Shown here in pieces: positions 46,982-60,017 of a stretch of 64,000 nt of DNA. This stretch comes from Herbaspirillum sp. CF444 (GTDB lineage: Bacteria > Pseudomonadota > Gammaproteobacteria > Burkholderiales > Burkholderiaceae_D). The notes beneath the pieces were generated by a model. The model saw only the letters and a program-made list of their open reading frames with translations, did no database searches and was not told the DNA's origin. The stretch lies in the NCBI RefSeq assembly GCF_000282135.1, contig NZ_AKJW01000088.1, positions 1 through 64,000 on the forward strand. Direction: 5' to 3'. A program made the position numbers and the translations under genes. Positions within the stretch are counted from its first letter, which is position 1, and each line of letters starts with the position of its first letter.

Positions 46982-47626
46982 ATGAATACACAAGTGAAAC
47001 AACACCAACCGAATCTTCGCAAGCAAGCCGGCGGCACCTTTCTCGGTCTCATTCTCGGTCTCATCGTCGGCCTCGGCATTGCCGTCGTGGTGGCGCTGAT
47101 GATCACCAAGTCGCCGATCCCCTTCGTCAACAAGGTGACCAAGCAGGAACGCACCGAACTGTCGCCGGGCCAGGCCGCCGATCCGAACAAGCCGCTCTAC
47201 GGCAACAAGGACGTCGCCAAGGAAGCGCCGCCGGCGCCGAAGGATCCGGATCAGAAGCCTGCTCCCGACGCCAAGAAGCCGGACACGCCGGCAGCGCCGC
47301 CAAAGACTGCCGACGTGCCGAAAGACAAGGACAAGCTGGCCGCCATCACCAAGGATCAACCTGCCAAATCCGAGAACGCCGCCGACGACAAGTGGACCTA
47401 TTTCCTGCAGACCGGCGCCTTCCGCGAGCAGGCCGACGCCGAGAATGCGCGCGCCAAGCTGGCGCTGCTGGGATTCGAAGCCAAGGTCAGCGAACGTCCG
47501 TCCGACAACGGTACCTTGTACCGTGTGCGTATCGGCCCCATCGGACAATCGGAAACAGTGAACCGGATGCGCAGCAAGTTGTCTGACAGCGGCATCGATG
47601 CCGCCATCGTGCGCATTCCAAAATAA
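46982..47626 (+). CDS. SPOR-domain cell-division protein (FtsN/DedD-like)
   Basis: 214 residues. A short cytoplasmic head, one membrane helix (about 18-42, GTFLGLILGLIVGLGIAVVVALMI), a Pro/Lys/Ala/Asp-rich periplasmic linker, and a C-terminal SPOR domain (about 137-212): YFLQTGAFREQADAENARAKLALLGFEAKV and TLYRVRIGPIGQSETVNRMRSKL. SPOR domains bind denuded septal peptidoglycan. The gene sits between argS and dsbA. Confidence 0.88.
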   Translation: MNTQVKQHQPNLRKQAGGTFLGLILGLIVGLGIAVVVALMITKSPIPFVNKVTKQERTELSPGQAADPNKPLYGNKDVAKEAPPAPKDPDQKPAPDAKKPDTPAAPPKTADVPKDKDKLAAITKDQPAKSENAADDKWTYFLQTGAFREQADAENARAKLALLGFEAKVSERPSDNGTLYRVRIGPIGQSETVNRMRSKLSDSGIDAAIVRIPK

Positions 47627-47713
47627 TTTTTATTGATCGTTTATTTGCGCTTCGCCACTGTCGTTTTTGTTTGTTTCGACAGCGGCTGCGCACCTTGAGA
47701 AGGGGTTAAGTTC

Positions 47714-48424
47714 ATGCGTTTGTTCCGTCATGCTCTCGCTGCCATCAGCCTGGGTTTGCTGGCCGTTTCGGCCGGCGCGTCTCCTGCCAATCCGCAAAAC
47801 GGCACCGATTATCGTACGCTGGAGCAAGCCCAGCCGACCGATTCCGGCAAGAAGATCGAAGTCACCGAATTCTTCTGGTACAGCTGCCCGCACTGCGCGG
47901 CCTTTGATCCGTCGCTGAGCGCCTGGGTCAAAAAGCAGGGCGACAAGATTGTCTTCAAGCAAGTGCCGGTGGCCTTCCGCGAGTCTTTCATCCCTCAGCA
48001 AAAGCTCTACTACACGCTGGAAGCCATGGGCAAGACTGCTGAAATGAATCCAAAGATTTTCCAAGCCATCCACGTCGATCATCAGCGCGTCGACACCGAC
48101 AAGACCATCCTGGAATTCATCGAAAAACAAGGCATCGACAAGCAGAAGTTCCTCGATTTGTACAACTCCTTCGGCATCCAGACCAAGATTCGCCGTGCGT
48201 CCCAGTTGCAGGAAGCCTACAAGATCGACGGCGTGCCGACGATTGCCATCGACGGCCGTTTCCTGACCTCGCCTTCGATTGCCGGTTCCTCGATGGCCAA
48301 TCAGCCGGAATCGATGCAGCAGGCCGCCTCCCTGCAAGTCATGGATCATCTGGTGGCCAAGCTGATTGCAGAAAAGGGCAGCGAAAAAGCCGCCGAGCCG
48401 GCCAAGGCCAGCAAGAAGAAGTAA
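47714..48424 (+). CDS. dsbA: Thiol:disulfide interchange protein DsbA
   Basis: 236 residues with signal peptide (MRLFRHALAAISLGLLAVSAGA). The active site is CPHC, Cys58-Cys61, in EFFWYSCPHCAAFDPSL, and the cis-Pro loop is DGVPTIAIDGRFL. The C-terminus is Lys/Ala-rich. It introduces disulfides into exported proteins in the periplasm. A terminator follows. Confidence 0.95.
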   Translation: MRLFRHALAAISLGLLAVSAGASPANPQNGTDYRTLEQAQPTDSGKKIEVTEFFWYSCPHCAAFDPSLSAWVKKQGDKIVFKQVPVAFRESFIPQQKLYYTLEAMGKTAEMNPKIFQAIHVDHQRVDTDKTILEFIEKQGIDKQKFLDLYNSFGIQTKIRRASQLQEAYKIDGVPTIAIDGRFLTSPSIAGSSMANQPESMQQAASLQVMDHLVAKLIAEKGSEKAAEPAKASKKK

Positions 48425-48441
48425 GCTTCAACGTACCGAAC

Positions 48442-48477
48442 ACGGTCCGTCGCTCGCGAGAGGACGGGCCGTTTTTA
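48442..48477 (+). terminator. Intrinsic terminator after dsbA
   Basis: ACGGTCCGTC (48442-48451) pairs with GACGGGCCGT (48463-48472), one G-U wobble, followed by a T-run. Confidence 0.85.
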
Positions 48478-48559
48478 TTGGCGTCGCCGTCGTATGATCG
48501 TCTCGCCCGCATCATTGCAGTGTTGCATCGTTGTGAACTGTCAAACTGAGAGGAATTCC

Positions 48560-49333
48560 ATGCAGCGTGTCTTCATCACCGGCGCATCCAGCGGCATCGG
48601 CGCCGCATTGGCGAAAGCCTACGCGCAGCAGGGCGCCGTGCTCGGCCTGGTCGCGCGGCGCAAGGAAACGCTGGAGCAGATCCGCGCCGGCCTGGCCAAT
48701 GCCGAACGCCATCATCTCTACGCGTTGGATGTCACCGATCACGCCGCTTTGCACCGGGCCGCGCAGGACTTCATCAGCGCAACGGGCGGCGCCGACGTGG
48801 TGATCGCCAACGCCGGCATTTCGCAGGGCACGCTGACCGAATACGTCGAAGACATTCCCGTCTTCGAACGCATCATCGCCACCAACGTGACCGCCACCGT
48901 CGCCACCTTCCATCCCTTCATCGCCGCCATGAAAGCCTCGCCGCAGCCGCAGCAATGCCGGCTGGTCGGCATCGGCAGCGTCGCCGGCATTCGCGGCCTG
49001 CCCGGCGCGGAGGCGTATAGTGCATCGAAGGCGGCGGTGATCAGCTATTGCGAATCGCTGCGCGTCGAATTGCGCGCCAGCGGCATCAAGGTCGTGACGA
49101 TTGCGCCGGGTTACATCGACACGCCGATGACGCAGGTCAATCACTACCGCATGCCTTTCCTGATGCCGGTGGAAAAATTCGCCGCGCGGGCATTGGCGAC
49201 CATCGCGGCAGGCGACAGCTATCGCGTGATCCCGTGGCAAATGGGCGTGGTCGCCAAAATGCTGCGCCTGTTGCCCAATAGCGTCTACGACTTTGCGTTT
49301 TCCAAGGCGCCGCACAAGAAACGCCATCTTTGA
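48560..49333 (+). CDS. Short-chain dehydrogenase/reductase
   Basis: 257 residues; GAGAGGA precedes ATG 48560. Classical SDR motifs: FITGASSGIGAALAKAYA (NAD(P) binding), ANAGIS, the serine in GIGSVAGIRGLPG, and YSASK (catalytic Y-x3-K). PGYIDTPM follows. Substrate unknown. fmt begins 24 bp downstream, perhaps in the same transcript. Confidence 0.88.
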   Translation: MQRVFITGASSGIGAALAKAYAQQGAVLGLVARRKETLEQIRAGLANAERHHLYALDVTDHAALHRAAQDFISATGGADVVIANAGISQGTLTEYVEDIPVFERIIATNVTATVATFHPFIAAMKASPQPQQCRLVGIGSVAGIRGLPGAEAYSASKAAVISYCESLRVELRASGIKVVTIAPGYIDTPMTQVNHYRMPFLMPVEKFAARALATIAAGDSYRVIPWQMGVVAKMLRLLPNSVYDFAFSKAPHKKRHL

Positions 49334-49357
49334 ACGACTCTGAACGATCAACAAGCC

Positions 49358-50311
49358 ATGAAAATCATCTACGCCGGAACTCCCGAATTCGCCGCCGCCG
49401 CGCTGGAAGCGCTGTACGCAGCAGGCCACGACATCACGCTGGTCCTGACCCAGCCTGATCGCCCTGCCGGCCGCGGCATGCAACTGCATGCTTCGCCGGT
49501 CAAGCAATGCGCCGTCGCGCACGGCACGCCGGTGGCGCAGCCGGTATCGCTGCGCCTGGACGGAAAATATCCCGAGGTCGCGCGCGAGGCGCATGAGCTG
49601 CTGCGCAATACACCGCACGACGTCATGATCGTCGCTGCCTACGGCTTGATTCTGCCGCGCAGCGTGCTGGATATTCCGCGCCTGGGCTGCATCAATATCC
49701 ATGGTTCCCTGCTGCCGCGCTGGCGCGGCGCCGCGCCTATCCATCGCGCCATCGAAGCCGGCGACAGCGAAACCGGCATCACCATCATGCAAATGGAAGA
49801 GGGGCTGGACACCGGTCCCATGCTGCTCATCGAATCCCTGCCGATTGCCGTGACCGACACCACCGGCAGCCTGCACGACAAGCTCGCCGCATTGGGCGCG
49901 AAGATGATCGTCGATGCCGTTCAAAAGCTGGAGCAGGGCCAATTGCCGGCAACGCCGCAACCGGAAGAAGGCGCCAACTACGCCGCCAAGATCAGCAAGG
50001 AAGAAGCCGCGCTCGACTTCACCCAGACGGCGCCAGTGCTGGCGCGCAAGATTCGTGCGTTCAATCCCTTCCCCGGCGCTTCGGCGCAGTGCGGCGACGT
50101 CACGGTCAAGCTGTGGCAGGCGCAAGCCATCGACGAAACGACCTCGGCCGCGCCGGGCAGCATCCTCGCCGCCAATGCCCATGACGGCGTTAAAGTCGCC
50201 TGCGGCGCCGGCGTGCTGCAGGTCACGGAATTGCAAAAACCTGGCGGCAAGCGTTTGCCCGCAGCGGAATTCCTCAAGGGATTTCCACTGGCGGACGGCG
50301 TATTTCGATAG
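49358..50311 (+). CDS. fmt: Methionyl-tRNA formyltransferase
   Basis: 317 residues. It has [40 protein letters not shown] and [21 protein letters not shown] with the catalytic N-x-[19 protein letters not shown]-type sequence (here SETGITIM...) gives the conserved Asp. The C-terminal OB-like domain has [10 protein letters not shown]. It formylates initiator Met-tRNA. The usual partner def (peptide deformylase) is not beside it; the neighbours are an SDR and a LysR gene. Confidence 0.93.
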   Translation: MKIIYAGTPEFAAAALEALYAAGHDITLVLTQPDRPAGRGMQLHASPVKQCAVAHGTPVAQPVSLRLDGKYPEVAREAHELLRNTPHDVMIVAAYGLILPRSVLDIPRLGCINIHGSLLPRWRGAAPIHRAIEAGDSETGITIMQMEEGLDTGPMLLIESLPIAVTDTTGSLHDKLAALGAKMIVDAVQKLEQGQLPATPQPEEGANYAAKISKEEAALDFTQTAPVLARKIRAFNPFPGASAQCGDVTVKLWQAQAIDETTSAAPGSILAANAHDGVKVACGAGVLQVTELQKPGGKRLPAAEFLKGFPLADGVFR

Positions 50312-50354
50312 ATAGCCGAGGCGACCGATAAATGTTACGGTGAAAGGGGGACTC

Positions 50355-51260
50355 ATGGATCAACTGGCGGCAATGCGCATCTTCAGGCGCGTGGTCGAAA
50401 GCGGCGGTTTTTCCGCGGCGGCCGATGCACTGGATATTTCTCATACGGTCGTCTCGCGCCAGGTGCGCCAGCTGGAAGACCTGCTCGGCGCACAGTTGCT
50501 CAACCGGACCACGCGGCGCTTTTCCCTGACCGAGGTCGGGCAGTTGTACTACCAGCGCTGCGTCGACATCATCGATCAGGTGGAAGACGCCACGCGCGTC
50601 GTTTCTCATCATCAGGCACGCCCTGCAGGCGTGTTGCGCATCAACGCGCCGATGGTGTTCGGCACGCTGGAGGTGCCGAACTGGCTGCCGCAATTCATGC
50701 AGGCTTATCCGGAACTGAAGGTGGACCTGGTGTGTAACGATCGCTTCGTCGATCTCATCAGCGAAGAATTCGACGTCGGCCTGCGCATCACGCACAGCCT
50801 GCCCGATTCGACGCTGGTCGCCAAGCGGCTGGCGATCAGCGACATGGCCCTGGTCGCCTCGCCGGCCTATCTGAAAAAGCACGGCGTGCCGCGCGAACCC
50901 GGAGATCTGTTGCAGCACAACTACCTGGCGTATTCGCTGGCGCTGCAGACCACCGAACTGGTGTTCGTCGGACCTGACGGCAAAGAGCAGCTGGTGAGCC
51001 TGGGCGGCAACGTACAAGCCAATACAGGCCTGATCGTCTGCGCGGCGGCGCGCGCCGGCATGGGCTTGACGGCATCGGCGACGTTCGTCGTGCATGAGGA
51101 TATCAAGCGCGGCGACCTGGTGGAAGTCATGCCTGAATATCGTTTGAAGTCGCGCGATCTTTACGTGTTGTATCCGCAGAATCACCATCTCTCGCCGAAG
51201 GTGCGCGCTTTTGTCGATTTTTTGACGGTTTATTACGCGACGCCGCGCTGGGAATTCTGA
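50355..51260 (+). CDS. LysR-family transcriptional regulator
   Basis: 301 residues. The N-terminal winged helix is MDQLAAMRIFRRVVESGGFSAAADALDISHTVVSRQVRQLEDLLGAQLLNRTTRRFSLTEVG shortened here to its key parts: the A-A-D-A-L turn and R-x-V-x-x-L-E-x-L recognition helix. The effector domain starts near GVLRINAPMVFG, of the CrgA type. It converges on a cupin and an isochorismatase-type gene, so a link to them is possible but there is no shared divergent promoter. AAAGGGGGA lies before the ATG. Confidence 0.9.
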   Translation: MDQLAAMRIFRRVVESGGFSAAADALDISHTVVSRQVRQLEDLLGAQLLNRTTRRFSLTEVGQLYYQRCVDIIDQVEDATRVVSHHQARPAGVLRINAPMVFGTLEVPNWLPQFMQAYPELKVDLVCNDRFVDLISEEFDVGLRITHSLPDSTLVAKRLAISDMALVASPAYLKKHGVPREPGDLLQHNYLAYSLALQTTELVFVGPDGKEQLVSLGGNVQANTGLIVCAAARAGMGLTASATFVVHEDIKRGDLVEVMPEYRLKSRDLYVLYPQNHHLSPKVRAFVDFLTVYYATPRWEF

Positions 51261-51272
51261 ACCGCCGGAAAG

Positions 51273-51308
51273 AAAAAAGGCTGCACCCGAAAAGGTGCAG
51301 CCTTTTTT
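51273..51308. terminator. Strong bidirectional intrinsic terminator
   Basis: AAAAAAGGCTGCACC (51273-51287), CGAAAA loop region, GGTGCAGCCTTTTTT (51294-51308). The A and T runs on both sides let it serve the LysR gene and the converging cupin gene. Confidence 0.93.
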
Positions 51309-51322
51309 ATGACAATGCGAAC

Positions 51323-51772
51323 TTACTTCTTTTCAACCGGCACCAGGTCGAAATGATCGTCCTGGTATTGGAACAACAGGCAGTCTTCGGCCTTGGTGCA
51401 ACCGCTGTAGTGCGGCATGTTCGCAGGCAGGTTATAGAAAGAACCGGCCGGGTACTCAATGCGCTTGCCGTCGATGACCGCATAGAAAGTGCCCTTGAGC
51501 ACGACGGTCGGCAGATTGCGTGTATGCAGGTGATATGGATTGTCCTTGCCGGCGGGGAAAATCACGAAGGCGTCATAAGGCCCCTTGCCGGTGATGCTGC
51601 CGCGCAGGTCTGCAACCTTGATGCCGCCGGTGCCTGGCAACTCACGCCACTTCAGGTCGGTCGTCGGGAATGAGGCCAGCGGCTGCGGCACGGCCTTGGT
51701 CGTTTTTGCCACGCCGGTTGTTGCGATGCCGGCCGCGGCCAGGAGCAGGAGTGCTGTTGCGAGATGTTTCAT
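51323..51772 (-). CDS. Secreted cupin-domain protein
   Basis: 149 residues with signal peptide (MKHLATALLLLAAAGIATTGVA). The cupin core has FVIFPAGKDNPYHLHTRNLPTVVLKGTFYAVIDGKRIEYPAGSFYNLPA in two pieces, with H-x-H (HLH) and a second-motif PANMPHYSG. It probably binds a metal in the periplasm. A CTKAEDC pair may form a disulfide. It lies 53 bp after the isochorismatase-type gene on the same strand. Substrate unknown. Confidence 0.78.
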   Translation of the reverse strand: MKHLATALLLLAAAGIATTGVAKTTKAVPQPLASFPTTDLKWRELPGTGGIKVADLRGSITGKGPYDAFVIFPAGKDNPYHLHTRNLPTVVLKGTFYAVIDGKRIEYPAGSFYNLPANMPHYSGCTKAEDCLLFQYQDDHFDLVPVEKK

Positions 51773-51825
51773 GGTGATTATCCTTAAGTAAGAGTGGGCA
51801 AACCGGCGTTGCCGCCGGGTTTGTC

Positions 51826-52437
51826 TTATTGCACTGCCAATTCCAGAACGGCATTGGTGCTCAGGACATCGCCGAAGGTATCGGCAACCGTTGTCAGTGC
51901 GGTGCGATGCAGGACGTCATGGGCAATCACGCCGCCGCCAGGCGCGTCGATGTCGCGCGTTGCCGAGGCATCGGACACGACAATCACGTCGTAACCGGCA
52001 GGGGAAGCATCGCGGGCGGCGCCGGCGACGCAAGCGTGCGTCATCAGGCCGCTGATGATCAGCGTCTTGATGCCGGCGGCTTTCAGGCTCGCATCGATAT
52101 CGGTGGTAGGGAACACGCTGACCGAGCTTTTTTGCACCAAGGTATGGTGGGCTGCAGGCTGGATGTCCTTGTGGATGGCAACCGTGTCGCCGTCAATGGC
52201 AAAGACCGGTGTGCCGGCTGGCGTGACGTGCTGTACGTGAAACACAGGCATCTTGTGCCGGTCGGCGAAAGCGATCAGACGTTTGGCGTTGTTCAGTGCA
52301 GCGATGCCGTCGGGAATCGGCATCTTGCCGGTGAAGTATTCGTTCTGGAAATCGATCACCAGCAGCGCGGTGCTGGCAGCTTGCAGTGCGGCCGGCGCGG
52401 AAGCGCCGGCGATGGTGCGAATGGTGGGATGCGACAT
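51826..52437 (-). CDS. Isochorismatase-family cysteine hydrolase
   Basis: 203 residues. The catalytic set Asp29 (LVIDFQNEYF), Lys103 (VQKSSVSVF) and Cys136 (GLMTHACVAGAARDA) is complete. The family hydrolyses amides such as nicotinamide or N-carbamoyl compounds, or isochorismate. Which applies is not evident. It starts the leftward pair with the cupin gene. Confidence 0.87.
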   Translation of the reverse strand: MSHPTIRTIAGASAPAALQAASTALLVIDFQNEYFTGKMPIPDGIAALNNAKRLIAFADRHKMPVFHVQHVTPAGTPVFAIDGDTVAIHKDIQPAAHHTLVQKSSVSVFPTTDIDASLKAAGIKTLIISGLMTHACVAGAARDASPAGYDVIVVSDASATRDIDAPGGGVIAHDVLHRTALTTVADTFGDVLSTNAVLELAVQ

Positions 52438-52630
52438 GTTTTCTTCTCCTGTGGTGATAAGCGACAGGACGAAGAATAGGCGGGATGTTGCGCGGCCGAC
52501 AGTAGCGCGGCGTCACAAGATATGTGCGCAATCGGCACATATGGGCGTCACCGTTTTTCCGCGATTGTTCCGGCGGGGACAGGCTTGCATGTCGTTGAGG
52601 ATGGTGTCCGCAGCAAGGAGGATGGGTTTG

Positions 52631-53416
52631 TCAGAGTAATTCTTGCGGCAAATCGAATCCAAGCTGCCTCAGCATGTCTTTCCTGCGGGCTTTGATGGTG
52701 TCGTCCGGGATAGGCCATTTCCGATAAATCGATACAAAGTCGAGTGCAATCGATCCGCTCGATTTGGCGTCGTTGTTTCTGCTTTCGCCTTCGTTGATAT
52801 GCACGACCGGACCGGAAATATTGAGATGGTTGAAGTCGTGTTTCAGCACCAGCGATAGCAGATAGTCCCAGTCTTCATGGCTGTTCAGATTTGCATCGAC
52901 GCGATGCATTTTAGCCATTGCCGCAGGCAAGATGATCGCATTGTTGGGGATGAAATTGCAGACCAGCAGCGAACCGATCTCGGTGTCGCCGAGGTTCATT
53001 TCGGTGGAGGAGATCGTCTGGATTTCTTGCGGCGAACGGAGCTCTTTCAACTGCGTGTAGTTGACGTAATTGACGGCGTCGTTGCGGAAACCCACGGTAT
53101 CGGCGATATCGGCGAGATAGTTCTCGCGAAAGCTGTCGTCGTCGTCCAGATAGAGGATGTAGCTGCCTTTGGCGTGGTAGACGCCGGCATTGCGGGTCTC
53201 CGCCGGACCCTTGACATGGGGCAGGACCAGGAAAATATCGTCTTCGCGCAGAAAGCGGGCGGCCGTTTCTTTGGTTTCCAGGCTGCCTTCGTCGGCCACC
53301 AGGACGATTTCGAAATCGGTGAATGTCTGGGCGAGCAAGGATCTCAGCGCTCGCGTCAGTGTTTGCGGTCTTTTGTGCGTGGTGACCACAATGGAAAACA
53401 AAGGTGTTTTATTCAT
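52631..53416 (-). CDS. Family 2 glycosyltransferase (orphan)
   Basis: 261 residues. GT-A fold: FSIVVTTHKRPQTLTRALRSLLAQTF, EIVLVADEGS, GPAETRNAGVYHAKGSYILYLDDDDSFRENYLADI (metal-binding D-D-D), and later NSHEDWDYLLSLVL with the acidic catalytic region. Cytoplasmic, no membrane segment. It stands alone, 37 kb from the main polysaccharide locus, between unrelated genes, and its DNA looks somewhat less GC-rich than the neighbours. Acceptor unknown. Confidence 0.86.
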   Translation of the reverse strand: MNKTPLFSIVVTTHKRPQTLTRALRSLLAQTFTDFEIVLVADEGSLETKETAARFLREDDIFLVLPHVKGPAETRNAGVYHAKGSYILYLDDDDSFRENYLADIADTVGFRNDAVNYVNYTQLKELRSPQEIQTISSTEMNLGDTEIGSLLVCNFIPNNAIILPAAMAKMHRVDANLNSHEDWDYLLSLVLKHDFNHLNISGPVVHINEGESRNNDAKSSGSIALDFVSIYRKWPIPDDTIKARRKDMLRQLGFDLPQELL

Positions 53417-53559
53417 GACTCAGTCGGGTTGATTTCTGCGAGATCGTACAATGGCGAGAATCCAGTTTCTCACGGCTTCCCCCTCTGAATCCTTGCGATT
53501 TCAGGGGAAAAGCCGCTGTATTCATGGTTTTGCACGCTTTTGCGAAACTCTTTTGCGTA

Positions 53560-54123
53560 TCAATCCGCAAGAATCCGGTCCAAGGTCCGCCAAAACAGCT
53601 CCGCGCCACGATGCACGTTGTCGTTCCAGTGATCGGCTGCATCCTCATCGGCGGAATCGGTGATGAACTTGAATGCACGCCAAGGCACCCCATATCGATG
53701 GCAGGTGTGAGCGATGGCGAATAGTTCCATGTCGACAACATCCACGCCTTGTTCGACCAGCCATGGATCGCTGGCGGTGACGAAGCTGTCGCCGGTTCCG
53801 CAAATGGCGTTGCCGTGGCCCGAGGCGTAACTGTTCGGTTCGTCAGACAACGGCGTGACGCCGCGCGCGGCCAGTGGGATCGCCAGCATGTCGCGCTGGA
53901 TGACGCTGGCGATGTCCAGAAGGCCGTCCACTGCGGGATTGATCTTGCCGGCGGTACCAAAGTTGACAATCAGCTGCGGCTGGCGCTGCAGGATGGCGGC
54001 GGTGGCCGTCGCGGCGGCGTTGATCTTGCCGACCCCGGTATAGATGACTTCAACGCCGTCGGGAGCATCGGCGGCGTTCAGTTCGGAGGCGAGGGCGGTC
54101 AGGATCAGGATTTTCTGGGTCAT
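53560..54123 (-). CDS. mtnN: MTA/SAH nucleosidase-like protein
   Basis: 187 residues, shorter than the usual 230 or so. It keeps the key pieces: ILILTALASEL with the N-terminal Glu, YTGVGKINAAATAT, IVNFGTAGKI, the substrate Glu in VVDMELFAIAHTCHRYGVPWRAFK, and the late Asp in ITDSADEDA. The loss is mainly in the middle region. The enzyme would split S-adenosylhomocysteine and methylthioadenosine, feeding homocysteine to MetH encoded divergently next door. A related nucleosidase of different specificity is possible. Confidence 0.75.
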   Translation of the reverse strand: MTQKILILTALASELNAADAPDGVEVIYTGVGKINAAATATAAILQRQPQLIVNFGTAGKINPAVDGLLDIASVIQRDMLAIPLAARGVTPLSDEPNSYASGHGNAICGTGDSFVTASDPWLVEQGVDVVDMELFAIAHTCHRYGVPWRAFKFITDSADEDAADHWNDNVHRGAELFWRTLDRILAD

Positions 54124-54186
54124 GGTTCTATAAAAAGGTAACGGTAGATTGGGTCAAGTCAGCAGGGGCCGGCCGGGCGTTTCACG

Positions 54187-54244
54187 TATAATTTCAAGAC
54201 TTTACCGATTGAACGAACCCGGCATGCTGCGTGACCGGGTTTTT
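54187..54244 (+). promoter_or_regulatory. metH promoter with terminator-like leader hairpin (possible attenuator)
   Basis: Perfect -10 TATAAT (54187-54192) predicts a start near 54199. The leader then forms AACCCGG (54216-54222) with CCGGGTT (54235-54241), extended inward by CATG/CGTG with one bulged A, and followed by further T (to 54244). It lies 42 bp before the metH ATG. No plus-strand gene lies upstream that it could terminate. No known riboswitch consensus is recognised. Confidence 0.5.
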
Positions 54245-54285
54245 GCATTGGGTTATTGCATTATTTCATACTGAAGAACCGAGCC

Positions 54286-58032
<3,747 letters not shown>

Positions 58033-58098
58033 TGGCTGTTGTTACGTACTCTTTTATTTAATTTTCTATTTCGTTTCCTCATTTTCTTTTCTTGCGCC

Positions 58099-58374
58099 AT
58101 GATCGATTCCGCCGACAACGTCACCCACATGTTGCCCGTCACCGGGCCGATGCGCCTGAATTTTCATACCGATCAGCCGGATGCGGCACGCGTTTTCGTC
58201 GCCGATCTGAATCAGGACTTGCTGGGCGACTGGATCGTCACGCTGAGCTGGACCGGCAAGCCGCAAGTCCGCGGCGGCGGCCGTGTCACGGTGGTCAACG
58301 ATCAGGAAGCCGGCTTCAAGATGATCCAGAAGATCGCGCAGAAGAAAGAAAAAAGCGGCTATCGGCTGGTATGA
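58099..58374 (+). CDS. Small WGR-domain protein
   Basis: 91 residues. After a short lead it is one WGR-like domain: LNFHTDQPDAARVFVADLNQDLLGDWIVTLSWTGKPQVRGGGRVTVVND in two parts, then AGFKMIQKIAQKKEKSGYRLV. The W-x-G core reads SWTGKP rather than W-G-R. WGR domains bind nucleic acids in PARPs and in MolR-like proteins. It starts 67 bp after metH, with a palindromic terminator after it, so it probably shares the metH transcript. Function unknown. Confidence 0.72.
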   Translation: MIDSADNVTHMLPVTGPMRLNFHTDQPDAARVFVADLNQDLLGDWIVTLSWTGKPQVRGGGRVTVVNDQEAGFKMIQKIAQKKEKSGYRLV

Positions 58375-58417
58375 GCGCCACAAGAATGCACGTCGGAAAT
58401 ACACCGTCATTCAGCTA

Positions 58418-58449
58418 AAAACGCGCAGGAATATTCCTGCGCGTTTTCG
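58418..58449 (+). terminator. Thirty-base perfect palindrome, probable terminator of metH-WGR
   Basis: AAAACGCGCAGGAAT (58418-58432) is followed directly by its exact complement ATTCCTGCGCGTTTT (58433-58447). As RNA it gives a GC-rich hairpin ending in four U. The T-run is short, so it may be inefficient. Its symmetry would suit both strands. Confidence 0.7.
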
Positions 58450-58620
58450 CTTTCGGGGCCTTGGCAGCACCCTTGTTCGTCTCGTGTTAGGCTGTCCCCC
58501 GCCGTGTTCTGACGAAAGCGTTGTCGTATTGATCAATATCGCATTGCTCATCCCGCGCTGACCGCTTCATCATCTCCACGGCAGGAGACCAGGACAATCA
58601 ACGAGACGGAGAACCCGCGC

Positions 58621-59895
58621 GTGACTTTCACCCCAACTGCACCACACAATCATCCACCGTCGGAAACCGACTCCTCCTACGCCGTCGTGCGCCTGCTGAT
58701 CACGCTGGTGCTGATGGTCATCGGCGCCAGCGGCATGTATGTCGTGGCCGTCGTGCTGCCGGCCGTGCAGGCGGAATTCGGCGTCGCACGCGGCGTGGCG
58801 TCGATGCCTTATACCTTGTCGATGATCGGCTTCGGCATCGGCGGCATGCTCATGGGCAAACTGGCGGATCGTTTCGGCGTGATGATCCCCTTGCTGGTGG
58901 GCGCAGTCTGTCTGGGACTCGGTTTCATCCTCGCGGCCATGGCGCCGAACATTATTGTCTTCACATTGGCGCATGGTTTGCTGATCGGTTTATGCGGCAG
59001 CTCGGCGACGTTTTCGCCGTTGATCGCCGACACCTCGCTGTGGTTCGTGCGCCGTCGCGGCATCGCCGTGGCAGTCTGCGCCAGCGGCAACTATCTGGGC
59101 GGCGCCATCTGGCCGCCTGTCGTGCAGCACTTTGTCGAGACGGTCGGCTGGCGTCAGACGTATATTGGCTTGGGTATCGTCTGCTTCATCGTCATGGGCG
59201 GCCTGGCCTTGCTGATGCGTCGTCGTCCGCCGATTGCTACGATGGCGGTAGCGCGCGGTGCTGTCGATCTGTCGTCCGAGCGGCCCTTCGGTTTGACCAT
59301 GGGCAAAGCGCAGCTATTGCTGTGCGTGGCCGGCGTGGCCTGTTGCGTGGCGATGGCGATGCCGCAGGTGCATATCGTCGCGTACTGCGGCGACCTTGGC
59401 TACGGCGCGGCGCGCGGCGCGCAAATGCTGTCGCTGATGCTGGCCTGCGGCGTGGTCAGCCGTCTGATCTCGGGGCTGATCTGCGATCGCATCGGCGGCC
59501 TGCGCACGCTGTTGCTGGGTTCGGCCTTGCAGGGCATTGCCTTGCTGCTGTTCCTGCCTTTCGACGGATTGGCGTCGCTGTATGTCATCTCGGCACTGTT
59601 CGGCCTGTTCCAGGGCGGCATCGTGCCGTCCTACGCGATCATCGTGCGCGAATACTTCCCGGCGCGTGAAGCCGGCGGCCGGGTGGGCGCCGTCATCATG
59701 TGCACCATGCTCGGCATGGCGCTGGGAGGCTGGATGTCGGGACAGATTTTCGATCTGACCGGCTCTTACCACGCCGCCTTCCTCAACGGCATTCTCTGGA
59801 ATTTGCTCAACTTCAGTATCGGTTTCTTCTTGCTGAGGCGGACATTGCGCAAGAATGACGACAGCAGCGGCAGTCTGCAAGGCGCAAGCGCATGA
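58621..59895 (+). CDS. MFS transporter
   Basis: 424 residues with 12 likely membrane helices; GTG start. LITLVLMVIGASGMYVVAVVLPAVQAEFGVARG is helix 1, and MLMGKLADRFGVMIPLLVG is the G-x-L-a-D-R-f-G loop 2-3 motif. FGLFQGGIVPSYAIIVREYFPAREAGGRVG is the repeat in the second half. It resembles oxalate/formate- or monocarboxylate-type MFS carriers in layout. Substrate unknown. No regulator gene is adjacent. Confidence 0.88.
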   Translation: MTFTPTAPHNHPPSETDSSYAVVRLLITLVLMVIGASGMYVVAVVLPAVQAEFGVARGVASMPYTLSMIGFGIGGMLMGKLADRFGVMIPLLVGAVCLGLGFILAAMAPNIIVFTLAHGLLIGLCGSSATFSPLIADTSLWFVRRRGIAVAVCASGNYLGGAIWPPVVQHFVETVGWRQTYIGLGIVCFIVMGGLALLMRRRPPIATMAVARGAVDLSSERPFGLTMGKAQLLLCVAGVACCVAMAMPQVHIVAYCGDLGYGAARGAQMLSLMLACGVVSRLISGLICDRIGGLRTLLLGSALQGIALLLFLPFDGLASLYVISALFGLFQGGIVPSYAIIVREYFPAREAGGRVGAVIMCTMLGMALGGWMSGQIFDLTGSYHAAFLNGILWNLLNFSIGFFLLRRTLRKNDDSSGSLQGASA

Positions 59896-60017
59896 GGATC
59901 AGGCGAGAAACATGCGTTTGATTTAGCGGCGCGCCTGCATTACGCTATCGGCATTGCAGGCAACCGCCTGCGAGCGTTTGCCTTTCTCTGCTGGTCTTCG
60001 CGCCGGAAAGCTCCTTC

